Shown here in pieces: positions 9,773 through 19,759 of a DNA stretch of 64,000 nt. The notes beneath the pieces were generated by a model. The model saw nothing but the letters and a program-made list of their open reading frames with translations, was not told the DNA's origin and searched no databases. Source of the DNA: Stentor coeruleus (Eukaryota > Ciliophora > Heterotrichea > Heterotrichida > Stentoridae); NCBI GenBank assembly GCA_001970955.1, contig MPUH01000115.1:39341-103340 (forward strand). The letters are read 5' to 3'. The stretch's first letter is position 1, and the number at the start of each line of letters is the position of its first letter. The position numbers and the translations under genes were made by a program.

Positions 9773-9968
9773 AGGACTGTACTCGTACAGGATCACTTCT
9801 ATAGTGATTTTTCCTATTTACTTCATCAAAACAGGCGATAACCCGCTCCAGGAGGATGATTTGTGCTCTTGCAGCCAATTGGGATATCTTAATCAGGTAC
9901 TTGTACTTGTCATTGAGTGATGACCTTTGGGCTTATAGCTTTAGGCTTGCAAGTGGGTCTGACTGGAT
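9773..9968 (+). ncRNA. U3 small nucleolar RNA
   Basis: The 5' end AGGACTGTACTCGTACAG continues into GGATCACTTCTATAGT, which matches the box A'/A region of U3 (vertebrate GGATCATTTCTATAGT). A candidate box C' (GGATGAT) lies at 9854-9860, box C (TGATGA) at 9918-9923 and box D (GTCTGA) at 9957-9962, followed by CTGG as in known U3 3' ends. Order, spacing and total length (about 196 nt) fit U3, which guides early cleavages and folding of pre-18S rRNA. The segment is clearly more GC-rich than its surroundings. Exact ends are estimated from family similarity. Confidence 0.88.
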
Positions 9969-11443
9969 CTATTTTTATATGAATTGTATATTTTTTATAC
10001 ACTTTTACACATTTTATATACTTTTGTATCTTTTTATACCTTGATGATTTTTGTGTATATTATTTTGTGAAGTTGAATATAGTTTATGGGATTTTTTATT
10101 GAGTTTGAGATACTTTTAATGTTTTTTTTTGAGTTTTTTGTTGTTGTGAATTATACTATTGATGTTTAGGATATGAGGATATTTGAGAGTTTTATTTGGA
10201 TAATATGGATTTTTGTTATTAGTTTAGGTTTTTAGGGGAAATAATATTCGGATTAATTTTTGGGATTGTAAAATGATATAAATTACTATTTTTACTTATG
10301 CTGATATAGTTAATCATTGGAGCTAGCTTTTTCAGTTAAAATTTGTGTTAAAATTTTACATGATTAGAAAAAGTTTAAGAGAAAAAATTAAGAAGGTGTT
10401 GTGTTTAAACTAGAAATATATATTATAGTATATTAAGCTATAATAAAAAGTATTAGGATTTTTCTAGTAAGTAATAAAAGGTGATTTCCCTAAATTATTA
10501 TTGAAAGGAAAGGGGTGATTTTTATAATAAAACTATCGTAATACCTTATTAAGAGTACTTTTTTATCATCGATAATAATATAAACATTACCAGAACTAAT
10601 AATTTAATCTAAGCGTTTTAGTAATGGAATAGTATGTATTTCTATAAGTAATTGAATTTACACTAGCTGTTACATAAAGTTAAAAGTATTATTTCTAATT
10701 TTATATGCCGAAAAAAAATTTCTTTACAAAAAATATTTTAAATGCATATAAACTTGAAATTAACTTATCACTGACCTACCATGATAATAGAAAATGTATC
10801 AAAATCCACCCTAATTCTAGTTATCAGCATTTCTTTATGCTTTCGATTATAATTAAGCAATTTTTATATAACTTTTACCCTTTGAGCTCAAATATTATAA
10901 TATATTCAAGAACTATGCAAGTTTCTTTTCTCTTTTTCCTTAATAAACTCTTAGGCTTATTATTCATTCTTATTAGGCTTTTTATACTTTTTCCCTATAA
11001 ACATTCACTTAACTGATTTTTATATATCTAAAAACTCCAAATAATTCCCATTCAAACTCTTCTTTATCTATGGTTTTATATCAAAGAAATTATAATAACG
11101 TTTATTTATTTACAAACAAAACATAAAAATCGACTCTAATTGTATTTTTCTATTCACAATTGTATATCTAATAAATTTAGCGTGTATCATGCGTGGTTAC
11201 TTAAAGATTACATAAAGTTTTATATATAAATCGTCCTATGGATATAATATTTATCTAAATAATTTTTATAAAGATATTATTGTGGCCTAGATACTTTTAT
11301 ATAACTAATCAACTACTTTTCATACAAATTACTGGCAGCAAGTGTTAGATTAACATACTTTATCACCTGAATTGGTCTATAAAATACATAAATTCTTATA
11401 AAACTAAGCTTATTTACATCAAAAATTAAAAATAGCACCGATT
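9969..11443. other. Non-coding region downstream of U3
   Basis: The first 300 bp are T/G-rich and C-poor (3' flank of a plus-strand unit). The rest is AT-rich. A 103-codon ATG frame at 10705-11016 has the composition of its surroundings and long hydrophobic AT-driven runs, so I do not call it a gene. Confidence 0.5.
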
Positions 11444-11623
11444 TTAAAGACAAGAGTTTTTTGGAACTCCTTTAATCTCCCACAAAAAGCGACCTTGCTT
11501 CATTTGTTCATTGGCAAAATCGAAATTATATAAAGTCTCTTTGTCTTTTTCATTCTCCTTAAGCTCTTTTTTCATTGACTGCAGCAATTCAGCTTCGCTG
11601 GATGAATAACATTTTCTATCCAT
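11444..11623 (-). CDS. Small hypothetical protein, 59 aa
   Basis: An ATG-to-TAA frame coding for 59 residues (starts MDRKCYSSSEAELLQSMKKE, ends GVPKNSCL). It is charged and helical in its middle and more GC-rich than the kilobases on either side. On the plus strand the sequence just to its right (11640-12480) is C-poor and G-rich, exactly what flanks the starts of minus-strand genes elsewhere here. I do not recognise the family; conserved coding status would need a homologue. Confidence 0.5.
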   Translation of the reverse strand: MDRKCYSSSEAELLQSMKKELKENEKDKETLYNFDFANEQMKQGRFLWEIKGVPKNSCL

Positions 11624-14436
11624 TATAACAATTATTTACAACTTTTAGACTATAATATAATATGGCAAATACTAGTTTATTTAGATTATATATTATTTCT
11701 TAACAAAAAGTATTTATTATGAATAAGATATAGATAGAATAATAATACATTTTTTTTTATACTATAAAGTTCTGAGCTTTTGTTTGGTATTATGAAAAAC
11801 TTTATCATAAGTAAAAAATGAAGTAAATTTATTTTAGATATAAAAATAAGGTTATTTTAGATAATAGATTTTATGTGTTAAGGATTTTATAAATTTTTAT
11901 GATAGTTTTAGGTGATTATGTGATAAATGCAAATTATTGTAGGCTTTATTAAATTAGTGTGTTTAGATTGATATAGGAATTATGGTTAGTATTTTGGAGG
12001 TTTTAGATGCTGAAGTTGTAGGAATATGTAATGATTGTTATGCAAGTTAATTTTAGCGGAAGAAGATAGGAATTATTTTTTGGTTTTGTGTTAGTATTAA
12101 AACTTTTGTAAACTGTGGTTTGGTTATGTGATTGCATGATAAATAAATCATAGCTATGTATTGATTATAATAAAAGATAAAATAGCATAGAAACTTAAAT
12201 AGATCTTACTCTTTATGCTTTGAAATACTATAGATTTTTTATAGATTATTTTATGTATTTTTTTTTTTTTATAGATAATGTTTTAAAGGATTTTCTTGAT
12301 TCTATCACAGAGTTTTCAATTTTTAGAATTTGTTTTCTTTGATTAGATTTTTACAGTTGAATTGCTTTAGAAATTTGAATTTGATATTGCCCTTAAGATT
12401 TATCAAGATTATTGTTTGAGATATTATGCTGGGGTTAGATATAAAAATTTTTCCTGTAGTTGAAAGGGTTTTACTATCTATCATTAAAAAAATACAGAAT
12501 TTATTATAGGATTAAGAGAATAATTTTTTTTTTTTGAAGAGCACAAAATGATTATTCCTTTGTATTCACTAGACTGAATTTATTACAGGATATTTGTTAT
12601 AATACAGTATTAGTTTATAATGTAAAGTTTATATAAATCTTTTTAGATAAACATTAAAATTTAGATTAAAGATAATATTTTAAGTATACAACCATATTAT
12701 TAGGCAGAGGGGAAATTCTAAAACTAATTTTAAAAAAAGTAAAAAATTATAGTAAAGATTTGACTTAATAATATAAAGAAACAAAAATAATACTAGGGTT
12801 AAGATGCAGATATAAAAGTTAAAACAAAATAATAAATATTTTATAGGCTATTTTTAATAAAGCAAGTTATAGAGGTAAAAATATAAATAATCTTAAAAAT
12901 AACTTTGATAAAATAATGTTTAAAATAAATCTTTTGAATATACGAAAAAGGAATTTGCAATTGACTAAAAAAGCTAATATTGGAAAACTTGCAAAATATT
13001 CAAAAATGGAAATTTTATTCTTTTAAGTTACAAAATATACGCTAAAACCATAAATACATAACTATTTTCCTAAAATTATATAGTTTTCTTATATGAAACC
13101 TTGGCATTATAGAATATTGTCCCATAAAAAAATTTTTTTTTTTCACATACATTTTAGGAAAACTAAATCTGAAAAACATTTTCCCGCCTTTATTAGTAAA
13201 GATTTTGTTATATTTTGGAGAAAATTACTCAAGGAAGCTCTTAATAAAAATCTTATTTTCTACAGAAAAGATGATTAACTTTACATTAGAGCTACAGTCT
13301 AGGGAAATGAATATTTTTAAATATACAATATCAGAAATCATATTTTTTTATGATTAAATGATTGACTTATTGATATAAACTTCAAGATATCCCTAATTTT
13401 ATCTAAACAAAATTGTATAAGAATTTCATATAATACCACACTTCACAAAAAGAAAGTTATTTTAAACCCTTTAAAGAAGGTTTTTTATATACAAGTCATT
13501 TATAAAATAGAGCATAAAATAGTTTATTAGAAAATCTAAACAACTTTTTTGCTATCAGAAAAATGTCATGACAAGATTCCATTAAACATACATTAAGCCT
13601 GGAATCTTAAGACTAATTCCCTTTATCGTCTCCTCAGATTTCATAAACACTATTATTATTCGATTCCTAAATCTCTAGTAAATTATCGCAATCATTCCAT
13701 CGAAAAATAAATCTAAACAGCTTTAATTATTCAATTTATATAAAAATATACACTAAAAAAACCTAATCTAATCAAAAAAATCTTTATAAATCCATAATCC
13801 CTATAATCCATTAAATATCAGCCCACTCTAAACTAAATTCTCTTATATTATAACTATCAACACACAATATAAAACCCTGTTCCTATCATTTTCTAGCACC
13901 TTATCCATATAAAATCTCCTATTTTCCATATAACCATTTAAGTATTATAAATAAAATCTAGATATCCCAAAGTAAAGCACATTCATTATCCTACCCATAA
14001 ACCCAATCTTTTATCTAACACCCCTTTAGTTTTTCAACCTTTTTATTTCATCAATCAGGATATTATTTTTATAAATAATTCTATTCTGAATTCTTGAAAC
14101 TATTACCTAAACATGACTTCTGATTCCTTTCTTGATTCTTTTCTTTATTTCACCTTCAAATATTTTCTTTATGATTTTTATTATGATCTCTTCATTATAG
14201 GCTAAAATTTTCTAAAATTCTGATAAGTTGGGGAACAATTAGTCCTTTAACTTTATTATATGCAACTTTTGATATCTACTTTATGAAGTGAGCTATTCGT
14301 GTACCTAAGATATATTGCAAAGTAATGAAGAATATAATGCATTCTAGATGATTTTGTATGCACTTGATGGGTAAAAAATTTATAACGCTAAGAGGATTAG
14401 GAATATTGTCCATTAAATAAATTCTTTTTAGAGGCA
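11624..14436. other. Gene-poor 2.8-kb region
   Basis: The left third is C-poor (likely the 5' flank of the minus-strand small gene), the middle is very A/T-rich, and 13380-14200 is strongly G-poor, as expected 5' of the plus-strand cyclin. A 61-codon ATG frame at 13093-13278 (MKPWHYRILSHKK...) is basic and of doubtful reality. I see no RNA gene. Confidence 0.5.
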
Positions 14437-15123
14437 ATGAGAGATATTCCTGATAACTATTCCCTTGAGAACTTCAAGTATGATTACCAATTAAGAGCTC
14501 CACTTGACGAACGACAAATCACAAGTAGTTCTGACAGAGAAAAGCTTCATGGCTGGGTTATAGACCTATTTCCTAACCTGAAATGCTCAGTACAAACTCG
14601 AATTTTAGGGTGCTATTATCTAGATGAGTTTCTCTTAAAAAAGCCTGAAATAAATCCTCAGGTACATCAACTTGCTGCAGTTATATGCCTAGGAATCGCC
14701 CTGAAATTTGAAGAAAATATTACTTTAGCTCCAAAAAATATTTCTGAACTATTCAACAATAGATACTCAGAAGAAAATGTAACTACAGTAGAATTGTATA
14801 TACTAAATGCTCTTAATTGGAGACTTGCACAAATAACACCATCAGATGTTATCCGAAGTCTTATCTTCGCTACTTGTGAAAAAGGGGACCTTACAAAAAT
14901 CATTGAAAAGGCTGAATTATTCGCCTTGGTAGGTATTTTATCTAACAAAACAGCTAAATATAGAGAAGAGTTTCTTGCTATCGCTTGTATATCTTTAGCT
15001 TTGAAAACATTAGGATTTTTATTATTCCTTGAGGAATGGTGGATCTCTGTGAGCAAAGCTTTGGACATATCCCGACAAGACATTGAAATCATTGAAAAAA
15101 CGATTATTAATCTGGTAAGTTAA
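14437..15123 (+). CDS. Cyclin-box protein
   Basis: 228 residues with a cyclin N-box at about 25-135. The pattern is LHGWVIDLFPNLKCS, then a helix with RILGCYYLDEFLLKK, then HQLAAVICLGIALKFEE, where the position-specific A..C..IA.K.EE follows the cyclin signature, and LNALNWRL near the end of the box. A second, weaker helical repeat follows (ELFALVGILSNKTAKYREEFLAIACISLALK). A partner CDK is expected from family knowledge. The subfamily is not clear; no destruction box is visible. A single exon from ATG to TAA. Confidence 0.8.
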   Translation: MRDIPDNYSLENFKYDYQLRAPLDERQITSSSDREKLHGWVIDLFPNLKCSVQTRILGCYYLDEFLLKKPEINPQVHQLAAVICLGIALKFEENITLAPKNISELFNNRYSEENVTTVELYILNALNWRLAQITPSDVIRSLIFATCEKGDLTKIIEKAELFALVGILSNKTAKYREEFLAIACISLALKTLGFLLFLEEWWISVSKALDISRQDIEIIEKTIINLVS

Positions 15124-15504
15124 ACACTTTTGTGTTTGGTATAATTATTATTAGAATTCTTTTAGATAGATATACATATTTTTTATGGTTATCTCTTATA
15201 TTTTTTTCACCTTGCTATCTGAAAATGATAATAAGTTTGATATCTATTTAAGAATTTCATTGGGATAGATTTTCTTATCATGTTTCAAAATTTTTAGTAA
15301 ATGGCTAAAGGTCTTATGGAAATTATTTATTTAAAATAGAGCAAAAATATATGAAGGGAAAATATAAGTAAAAGTTTAATGAGAAAAGCGATAAGATTTT
15401 AAGAGAGTTTTGAATGTTGTGGTTTTTAATTACTTATTGCCTTTTAATAAGTTTTTGATAATTTAAATCTCTTGTAAAGGGTGCGAAATGAATGATAACA
15501 TAAA

Positions 15505-15643
15505 ATTATAAATTTTCATTCATAAAACTCATGAACCTAATTGCCTGAAACATCTTTTCAATTACTTCTCTTCNATTATAAATTTTTATTCATAAAACTC
15601 ATGAACCTAATTGCCTGAAACATCTTTTCAATTACTTCTCTTC
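15505..15643 (+). repeat. 69-bp direct repeat flanking an N (assembly artefact)
   Basis: Copies 15505-15573 and 15575-15643 differ at one base (C/T) and are separated by the N at 15574. Intergenic, so no gene is affected. Confidence 0.88.
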
Positions 15644-15764
15644 AGAATTTATAAATGCTTATCTCGCAAAACTCTAAGTAATCAAAAGTCTAAGCCCTGT
15701 ATCACAAAAATATTCCCAAAAATTCCTCTTATTAAATCCTTTCCATGCCATCTTCCTTACACCA

Positions 15765-15786
15765 CCTTTCCTTTCCTTTCCTTTCC
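15765..15786 (+). repeat. (CTTTC)n microsatellite
   Basis: Four to five tandem copies of CTTTC in the G-poor 5' flank of the zinc finger gene. Confidence 0.8.
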
Positions 15787-15983
15787 CTAATCTTCATTTT
15801 CAAGACTTTTTTCTATCAAAGCCTAAGTCTTCAAAGTCATTCACACTCATCCATCCAAGCCTAAAACTTAAAAAACCATTTTCTTATTAATTCCTCAAAA
15901 ATACTCATTCTATTGTATATCCTAACAAAAAGCTCATTTTAATTAAACCCAAAGTAAAATTTTTTGCTATAAATAAGCAAAAT

Positions 15984-16622
15984 ATGCAAACAAGCCCATC
16001 CAGTTGCTGCCAATTTTCAATTGGCGTAATTATAACTCAGACCAAAGACCCTCTTATCCACAATAAAAATCCTCCTGACCCTGACCTTGACAATTGCAGT
16101 CCCATAAAATCTTCACCAGACACTGTAAATTTATTAATCCCTCCATCTTTGACTATTATTCCCACACTTGAAGATATAAACTTGTCAAAACAACCTCAAT
16201 GTAAAACTTTAAAATATCGAAACACTGATATTGAAATCAACATTCCTGTTTCAAAAATAACTTTTGCTGGTGAAGTTTTACAACCTGAGCTTTTACATGT
16301 AGATAATACACCTAATGGTTCATTAGCCTCACCTTTTTTCCCTGATCCTTCACATTCTAGTGATGCTTCTCCTCAAAGAAGTCCTGGGAATAGACTTGAA
16401 GCTGGATATGTTGATTCACCAATATCAGTACAAGGAATTCCACATGAATCAGGATTATTTATTGATTTCTCAAAAGTAGAGGAAGAATCTGGGGGGAAGA
16501 TAAAAGAGTTTAAACAAGAATTGATATATTGTGAGATTTGCCAAAGAAAAATTAAGAAAAGATCGTATAAAGCTCATTTAAGGACGAAGATTCATCAAAG
16601 TAATTTAAATTATAGTAAATAA
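15984..16622 (+). CDS. Protein with C-terminal U1-type C2H2 zinc finger
   Basis: 212 residues. The first 170 are proline-, serine- and asparagine-rich and probably disordered. The C-terminal 30 residues hold one finger: CEICQRKIKKRSYKAHLRTK followed by IH, with two cysteines two apart and two histidines separated by five residues, as in U1-type fingers found in RNA-binding and splicing proteins. The finger ends almost at the stop (TAA). Nucleic-acid binding is inferred from the finger only; the rest is unrecognised. Confidence 0.7.
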   Translation: MQTSPSSCCQFSIGVIITQTKDPLIHNKNPPDPDLDNCSPIKSSPDTVNLLIPPSLTIIPTLEDINLSKQPQCKTLKYRNTDIEINIPVSKITFAGEVLQPELLHVDNTPNGSLASPFFPDPSHSSDASPQRSPGNRLEAGYVDSPISVQGIPHESGLFIDFSKVEEESGGKIKEFKQELIYCEICQRKIKKRSYKAHLRTKIHQSNLNYSK

Positions 16623-17077
16623 AACTTGAATTTGTGAGTGGATAATTTTGATAAACTTTTTTTGATGGAATTTTGGAAATTTGAAGTGTAAAAAACTGAG
16701 AAGAGGAGGTAAGGTTAATTGGAGATTTTTTTTTGAGAATTTTGTGGGGATGGGCTAAGAGATCATGGATTTTTTTATGATTATGAGGAAAGTTTTGGTT
16801 AGAAATTAGGATTTTGATGTTGTAAAAGTTGAAAGAGAGTTTATTAATATGCGAAAAGATTTGATGGATTTATTGGGAAATCAGTTGATAAATTATACAT
16901 GATCTCTTACTTTGTATATTAAAATCCTATAAATAACATCCATTTCAAAAATCTTATAATCATTTAAATCCTAAACTTTTTTCCAACAAACATTTATATT
17001 TATCATAAACTTACTCATAATATAAAATCCTAATAATCCTAACATTTATTTTTCACACACATAAATCTTAATTATTC
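16623..17077. other. Convergent intergenic region
   Basis: About 450 bp between convergent genes. The left half is G/T-rich and C-poor, the right half A/C/T-rich and G-poor, so the strand skew flips in the middle near 16900, as expected where two 3' flanks meet. Confidence 0.6.
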
Positions 17078-18361
17078 CTAAATCTTAACATCATCTTCCT
17101 CTTCACTTTCTTTTATAGCACCTTCAGGTAACTCTTGTGTCTTATACTTATTCTTACCAAAACTACTTTGGAACTTGACTGCCGGATCATCTCTTTCATT
17201 AGTTTTCTTGCCTAAACTATCAAAAAGTTTTTCAAGTTTCTTTCCCAATATCTCATTGAAAGTTATAAGGAGTTCAGCATCATCATCATCAAATTTCGAA
17301 TAGATTTTCACATCTCCAAACATCGCATCTGATTGTTTATTGGTAATTTGTACCAGACCCACAACTCTACTTTCTATTTTTATTGGGACAATAAGTAAAG
17401 TTTCAGTGATATACCCGAATTTCTCATCAAATTCTCTAGAAAACCTTGAGTCGTCATGGTCGATATTTATGATTTCAGCATTTTTCACACATTGGCCAAG
17501 GATTCCACTACTAAGAGGTAAGCGATAATCATAAGGTGAGTCAGTAGCAATGGGCACAAGCATATCCCCAGCATAATCAACCATAAAAATATTACAAGTC
17601 TCAGCTTGTAAAAGGTCTTTAGCCTTTGTAACCAGTTCAAAAGCTAGTGACTGCCCAGGAGCATCCTTATTAATCTGCCTGACAAACTTCAACAACGCTT
17701 TTGACTTCAGCTCATTATTTATTGCTTTTTGATAATAAATCGCGTTTTTTATAATAACCCCAGCCTGATTAGACAATTGCATAAGCACAGCTTCATCTTT
17801 TTTTGAGAAATTCCCTGAATGTTTATTCAAAGCTAATAACACGCCAATAACATTTCCTTGTGAGTCATTTATAGGAACGCCAAGCATATTTTCTGTTTTA
17901 TATCCAGTTGTAATATCAACAGATGCATCAAAATTTGGATTTGAATATGCATCTTGTATATTAACAATTTGCCTTGTTTTAAATACTTTCCAAGTAAAAC
18001 CTGAGTTTTCTGCTAAGACAATTCCTCGAGCTTCTTTACCTACAACCATACGTAAAAGGTTGTGAAGAGCATCATGGAGAAATAGAGATGCACGATCGCA
18101 ATGAAGCATTGAACAGACTAGGTCGATGATTTTTATAGATGCAGATAAGGGTGATGTTGCTGCTGAAACTTGTTTGAAAGCTTCGAGTAAGTGGCAGATA
18201 TCTTGGAAGGAAAGTAAAGATTGCTTTGTAAGATGCTGAGCTAAGAAAGCTCTTGGGTCATTGGGCTTTTCTAGAACTAGAGATTCCATCATAGATTCAA
18301 AAAGCTTATCGATTTCATGGGTCATTAGGTATTCTTGCTCTGATGATGATAACTTTTCCAT
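17078..18361 (-). CDS. RIIa/Dpy-30 domain plus tandem GAF domains
   Basis: 427 residues. Residues about 10-45 (YLMTHEIDKLFESMMESLVL followed by EKPNDPRAFL) match the RIIa/Dpy-30 dimerisation-docking motif. GAF-A spans about 75-215 and contains NKHSGNFSKKDE, a full NK(X)nF(X)3DE motif, which in phosphodiesterase and adenylyl cyclase GAF domains marks cyclic-nucleotide binding. GAF-B spans about 225-390 with TNK and later KFDDDDAE, a looser version. No catalytic domain follows, only a charged tail (ESEEEDDVKI). A cyclic-nucleotide sensor docked to an A-kinase-anchor-like helix, perhaps in cilia, is my inference. Ends in TAG. Confidence 0.85.
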   Translation of the reverse strand: MEKLSSSEQEYLMTHEIDKLFESMMESLVLEKPNDPRAFLAQHLTKQSLLSFQDICHLLEAFKQVSAATSPLSASIKIIDLVCSMLHCDRASLFLHDALHNLLRMVVGKEARGIVLAENSGFTWKVFKTRQIVNIQDAYSNPNFDASVDITTGYKTENMLGVPINDSQGNVIGVLLALNKHSGNFSKKDEAVLMQLSNQAGVIIKNAIYYQKAINNELKSKALLKFVRQINKDAPGQSLAFELVTKAKDLLQAETCNIFMVDYAGDMLVPIATDSPYDYRLPLSSGILGQCVKNAEIINIDHDDSRFSREFDEKFGYITETLLIVPIKIESRVVGLVQITNKQSDAMFGDVKIYSKFDDDDAELLITFNEILGKKLEKLFDSLGKKTNERDDPAVKFQSSFGKNKYKTQELPEGAIKESEEEDDVKI

Positions 18362-19457
18362 TTTTTATAGGTAAGAGTTTATACCACAAACGCTAGACTT
18401 TGGTTTGAAGCATTTTTAGTATAAGTTCCCAAATGATTTTTGTTTTTTTCAACTGTTTTTTAATTGTAACTCATTCTCTTAGGTGGTTATAAGAAACAGG
18501 ATTGTTTTGTTATTTTTTAAAATGAGAAATCTTGAACTTTGTGATGAGTTTTTAATCTTAATCAATTAAAATTCAAGTTTATGTAGTTATTAGTATAATA
18601 TAAAGTTTTTGTTGACTGAAAAATCAAATACAGTATTTTTTGACTTATGATTAGTTTTTGGAAAATTCTATGACTTAAGTATCATAAACAAGACAAAATA
18701 CATATAATTTTACATAAAACATAATAAAATTACACATGAATTTATATATCAAATATTACTTATACTTCTCTTCAGTTTCTATCTAAATAAATTCTAATAT
18801 TATTATCCAATTTCCAACCTCTAGCCTCTAAACATTAATTTTCTATTTTTTTCTTCCAATCATCTCAACAATAAGTTTTCTATCTATCAAGTCTCTACAA
18901 ATTTATCAAAAATCTTAAAATTCCAATATTCTAGGTTTTGCAAACCTAATAAAAATATTGTTTTAATATGAGCCTACATATTTACCATTCATGATTAATA
19001 ATCTATTTTTTTAATTATTTTTACAAATAAATCTTTCTATAAAAGACATTCTTAAGACCACCCCGACAATAATCAAATTTTGGCAAGACCCAAAAAGTAT
19101 CTAAGATAAAAGTTTAGATATGGCTTAAATATGGAACTAAAAAACGTGTGTCTATAAGTATTATATATATTTTTTTAGCCTTTGGATTACAATTCTTAAA
19201 TAAAATAACAGAAACTATGCGGATAGTGTTTATTATAATCAAAATTACCTTGGAGAAAGAAAAATTAGCCCTTACGACACCTTTTAACCCACAAAGTTGA
19301 TTTCTAATTTCTTCAAAAATAATTTTTATAGCAAAATCTTTATTCTAAAGGCAAATACCTTTATTTATATACGTATCTTTTATTAAAAGGTCATTCTAAA
19401 GATCTTCTTATAAGGCATGGAAGCTTACCTTTGTTAATATGGCGATAAAATTATCTT
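18362..19457. other. Non-coding region, divergent gene pair
   Basis: About 1.1 kb between a minus-strand and a plus-strand gene. 18400-18680 is C-poor on the plus strand, then 18700-18960 is G-poor: the pattern of two 5' flanks back to back. The last 400 bp are slightly less AT-rich without a frame or RNA that I recognise. Confidence 0.5.
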
Positions 19458-19700
19458 ATGAGAAGTGATAAAAACATATCGAAAAAGTGCATTAAAGACA
19501 ATAGCACAGCGACAAAATACTCAGATAATGAATCTGAAGACTTAGAAACGACTTTAACCGAGCTAAGTGATGGCTCAATTACTCTTTATAGCACAATACA
19601 ATCTATATGGCACGAGTATCAAACACGTTTATCAACTATCCCTTGCTTAGATTTATTAGCAGCTTTGGCAACTCAGGAATTTAATGATAAAAATAGTTAA
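19458..19700 (+). CDS. Small hypothetical protein, 80 aa
   Basis: ATG-to-TAA frame of 80 residues (MRSDKNISKKCIKDNSTATK...). Basic N-terminus, acidic middle (DNESEDLETTLTE), helical C-terminal part with IWHEYQTRLSTIPCLDLLAALATQ. It is more GC-rich and has richer amino acid use than its surroundings, which supports coding. The stop is followed 31 bp later by a 22-bp perfect palindrome and a T run. Family unknown. Confidence 0.5.
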   Translation: MRSDKNISKKCIKDNSTATKYSDNESEDLETTLTELSDGSITLYSTIQSIWHEYQTRLSTIPCLDLLAALATQEFNDKNS

Positions 19701-19731
19701 TTTAGTTAAATTTATCTTGAAACCGGGGCAG

Positions 19732-19759
19732 AAAGTTTAGATATCTAAACTTTTTTTTT
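19732..19759 (+). terminator. 22-bp palindrome followed by a T run
   Basis: AAAGTTTAGATATCTAAACT plus TT reads the same on both strands and runs into a stretch of T residues. The transcript would form an 8-10 bp hairpin followed by U residues. Whether it acts as a 3'-end or termination signal of the 80-residue gene is inference. Confidence 0.35.

Larger units (their letters stand above)
15124..15983. other. Intergenic with N-junction duplication and CTTTC microsatellite
   Basis: About 860 bp. The left part is C-poor (3' flank of the cyclin) and the right part G-poor (5' flank of the zinc finger gene). It holds the duplication around N 15574, a pyrimidine microsatellite at about 15765-15786, and a hairpin at 15429-15449 discussed under findings. 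Confidence 0.6.

Noticed and set aside
9650-9841. A 63-codon frame overlapping the U3 5' end
   Set aside because: It begins with GTG, overlaps a well-supported U3 snoRNA and has no protein-like conservation that I can see.
10705-11016. A 103-codon ATG frame
   Set aside because: Amino acid content (Phe, Leu, Ile, Asn, Lys) follows the AT-rich background, and the composition does not change at its borders.
13093-13278. A 61-codon basic frame
   Set aside because: No domain, no change of composition at its ends; reading frames of this length occur by chance here.
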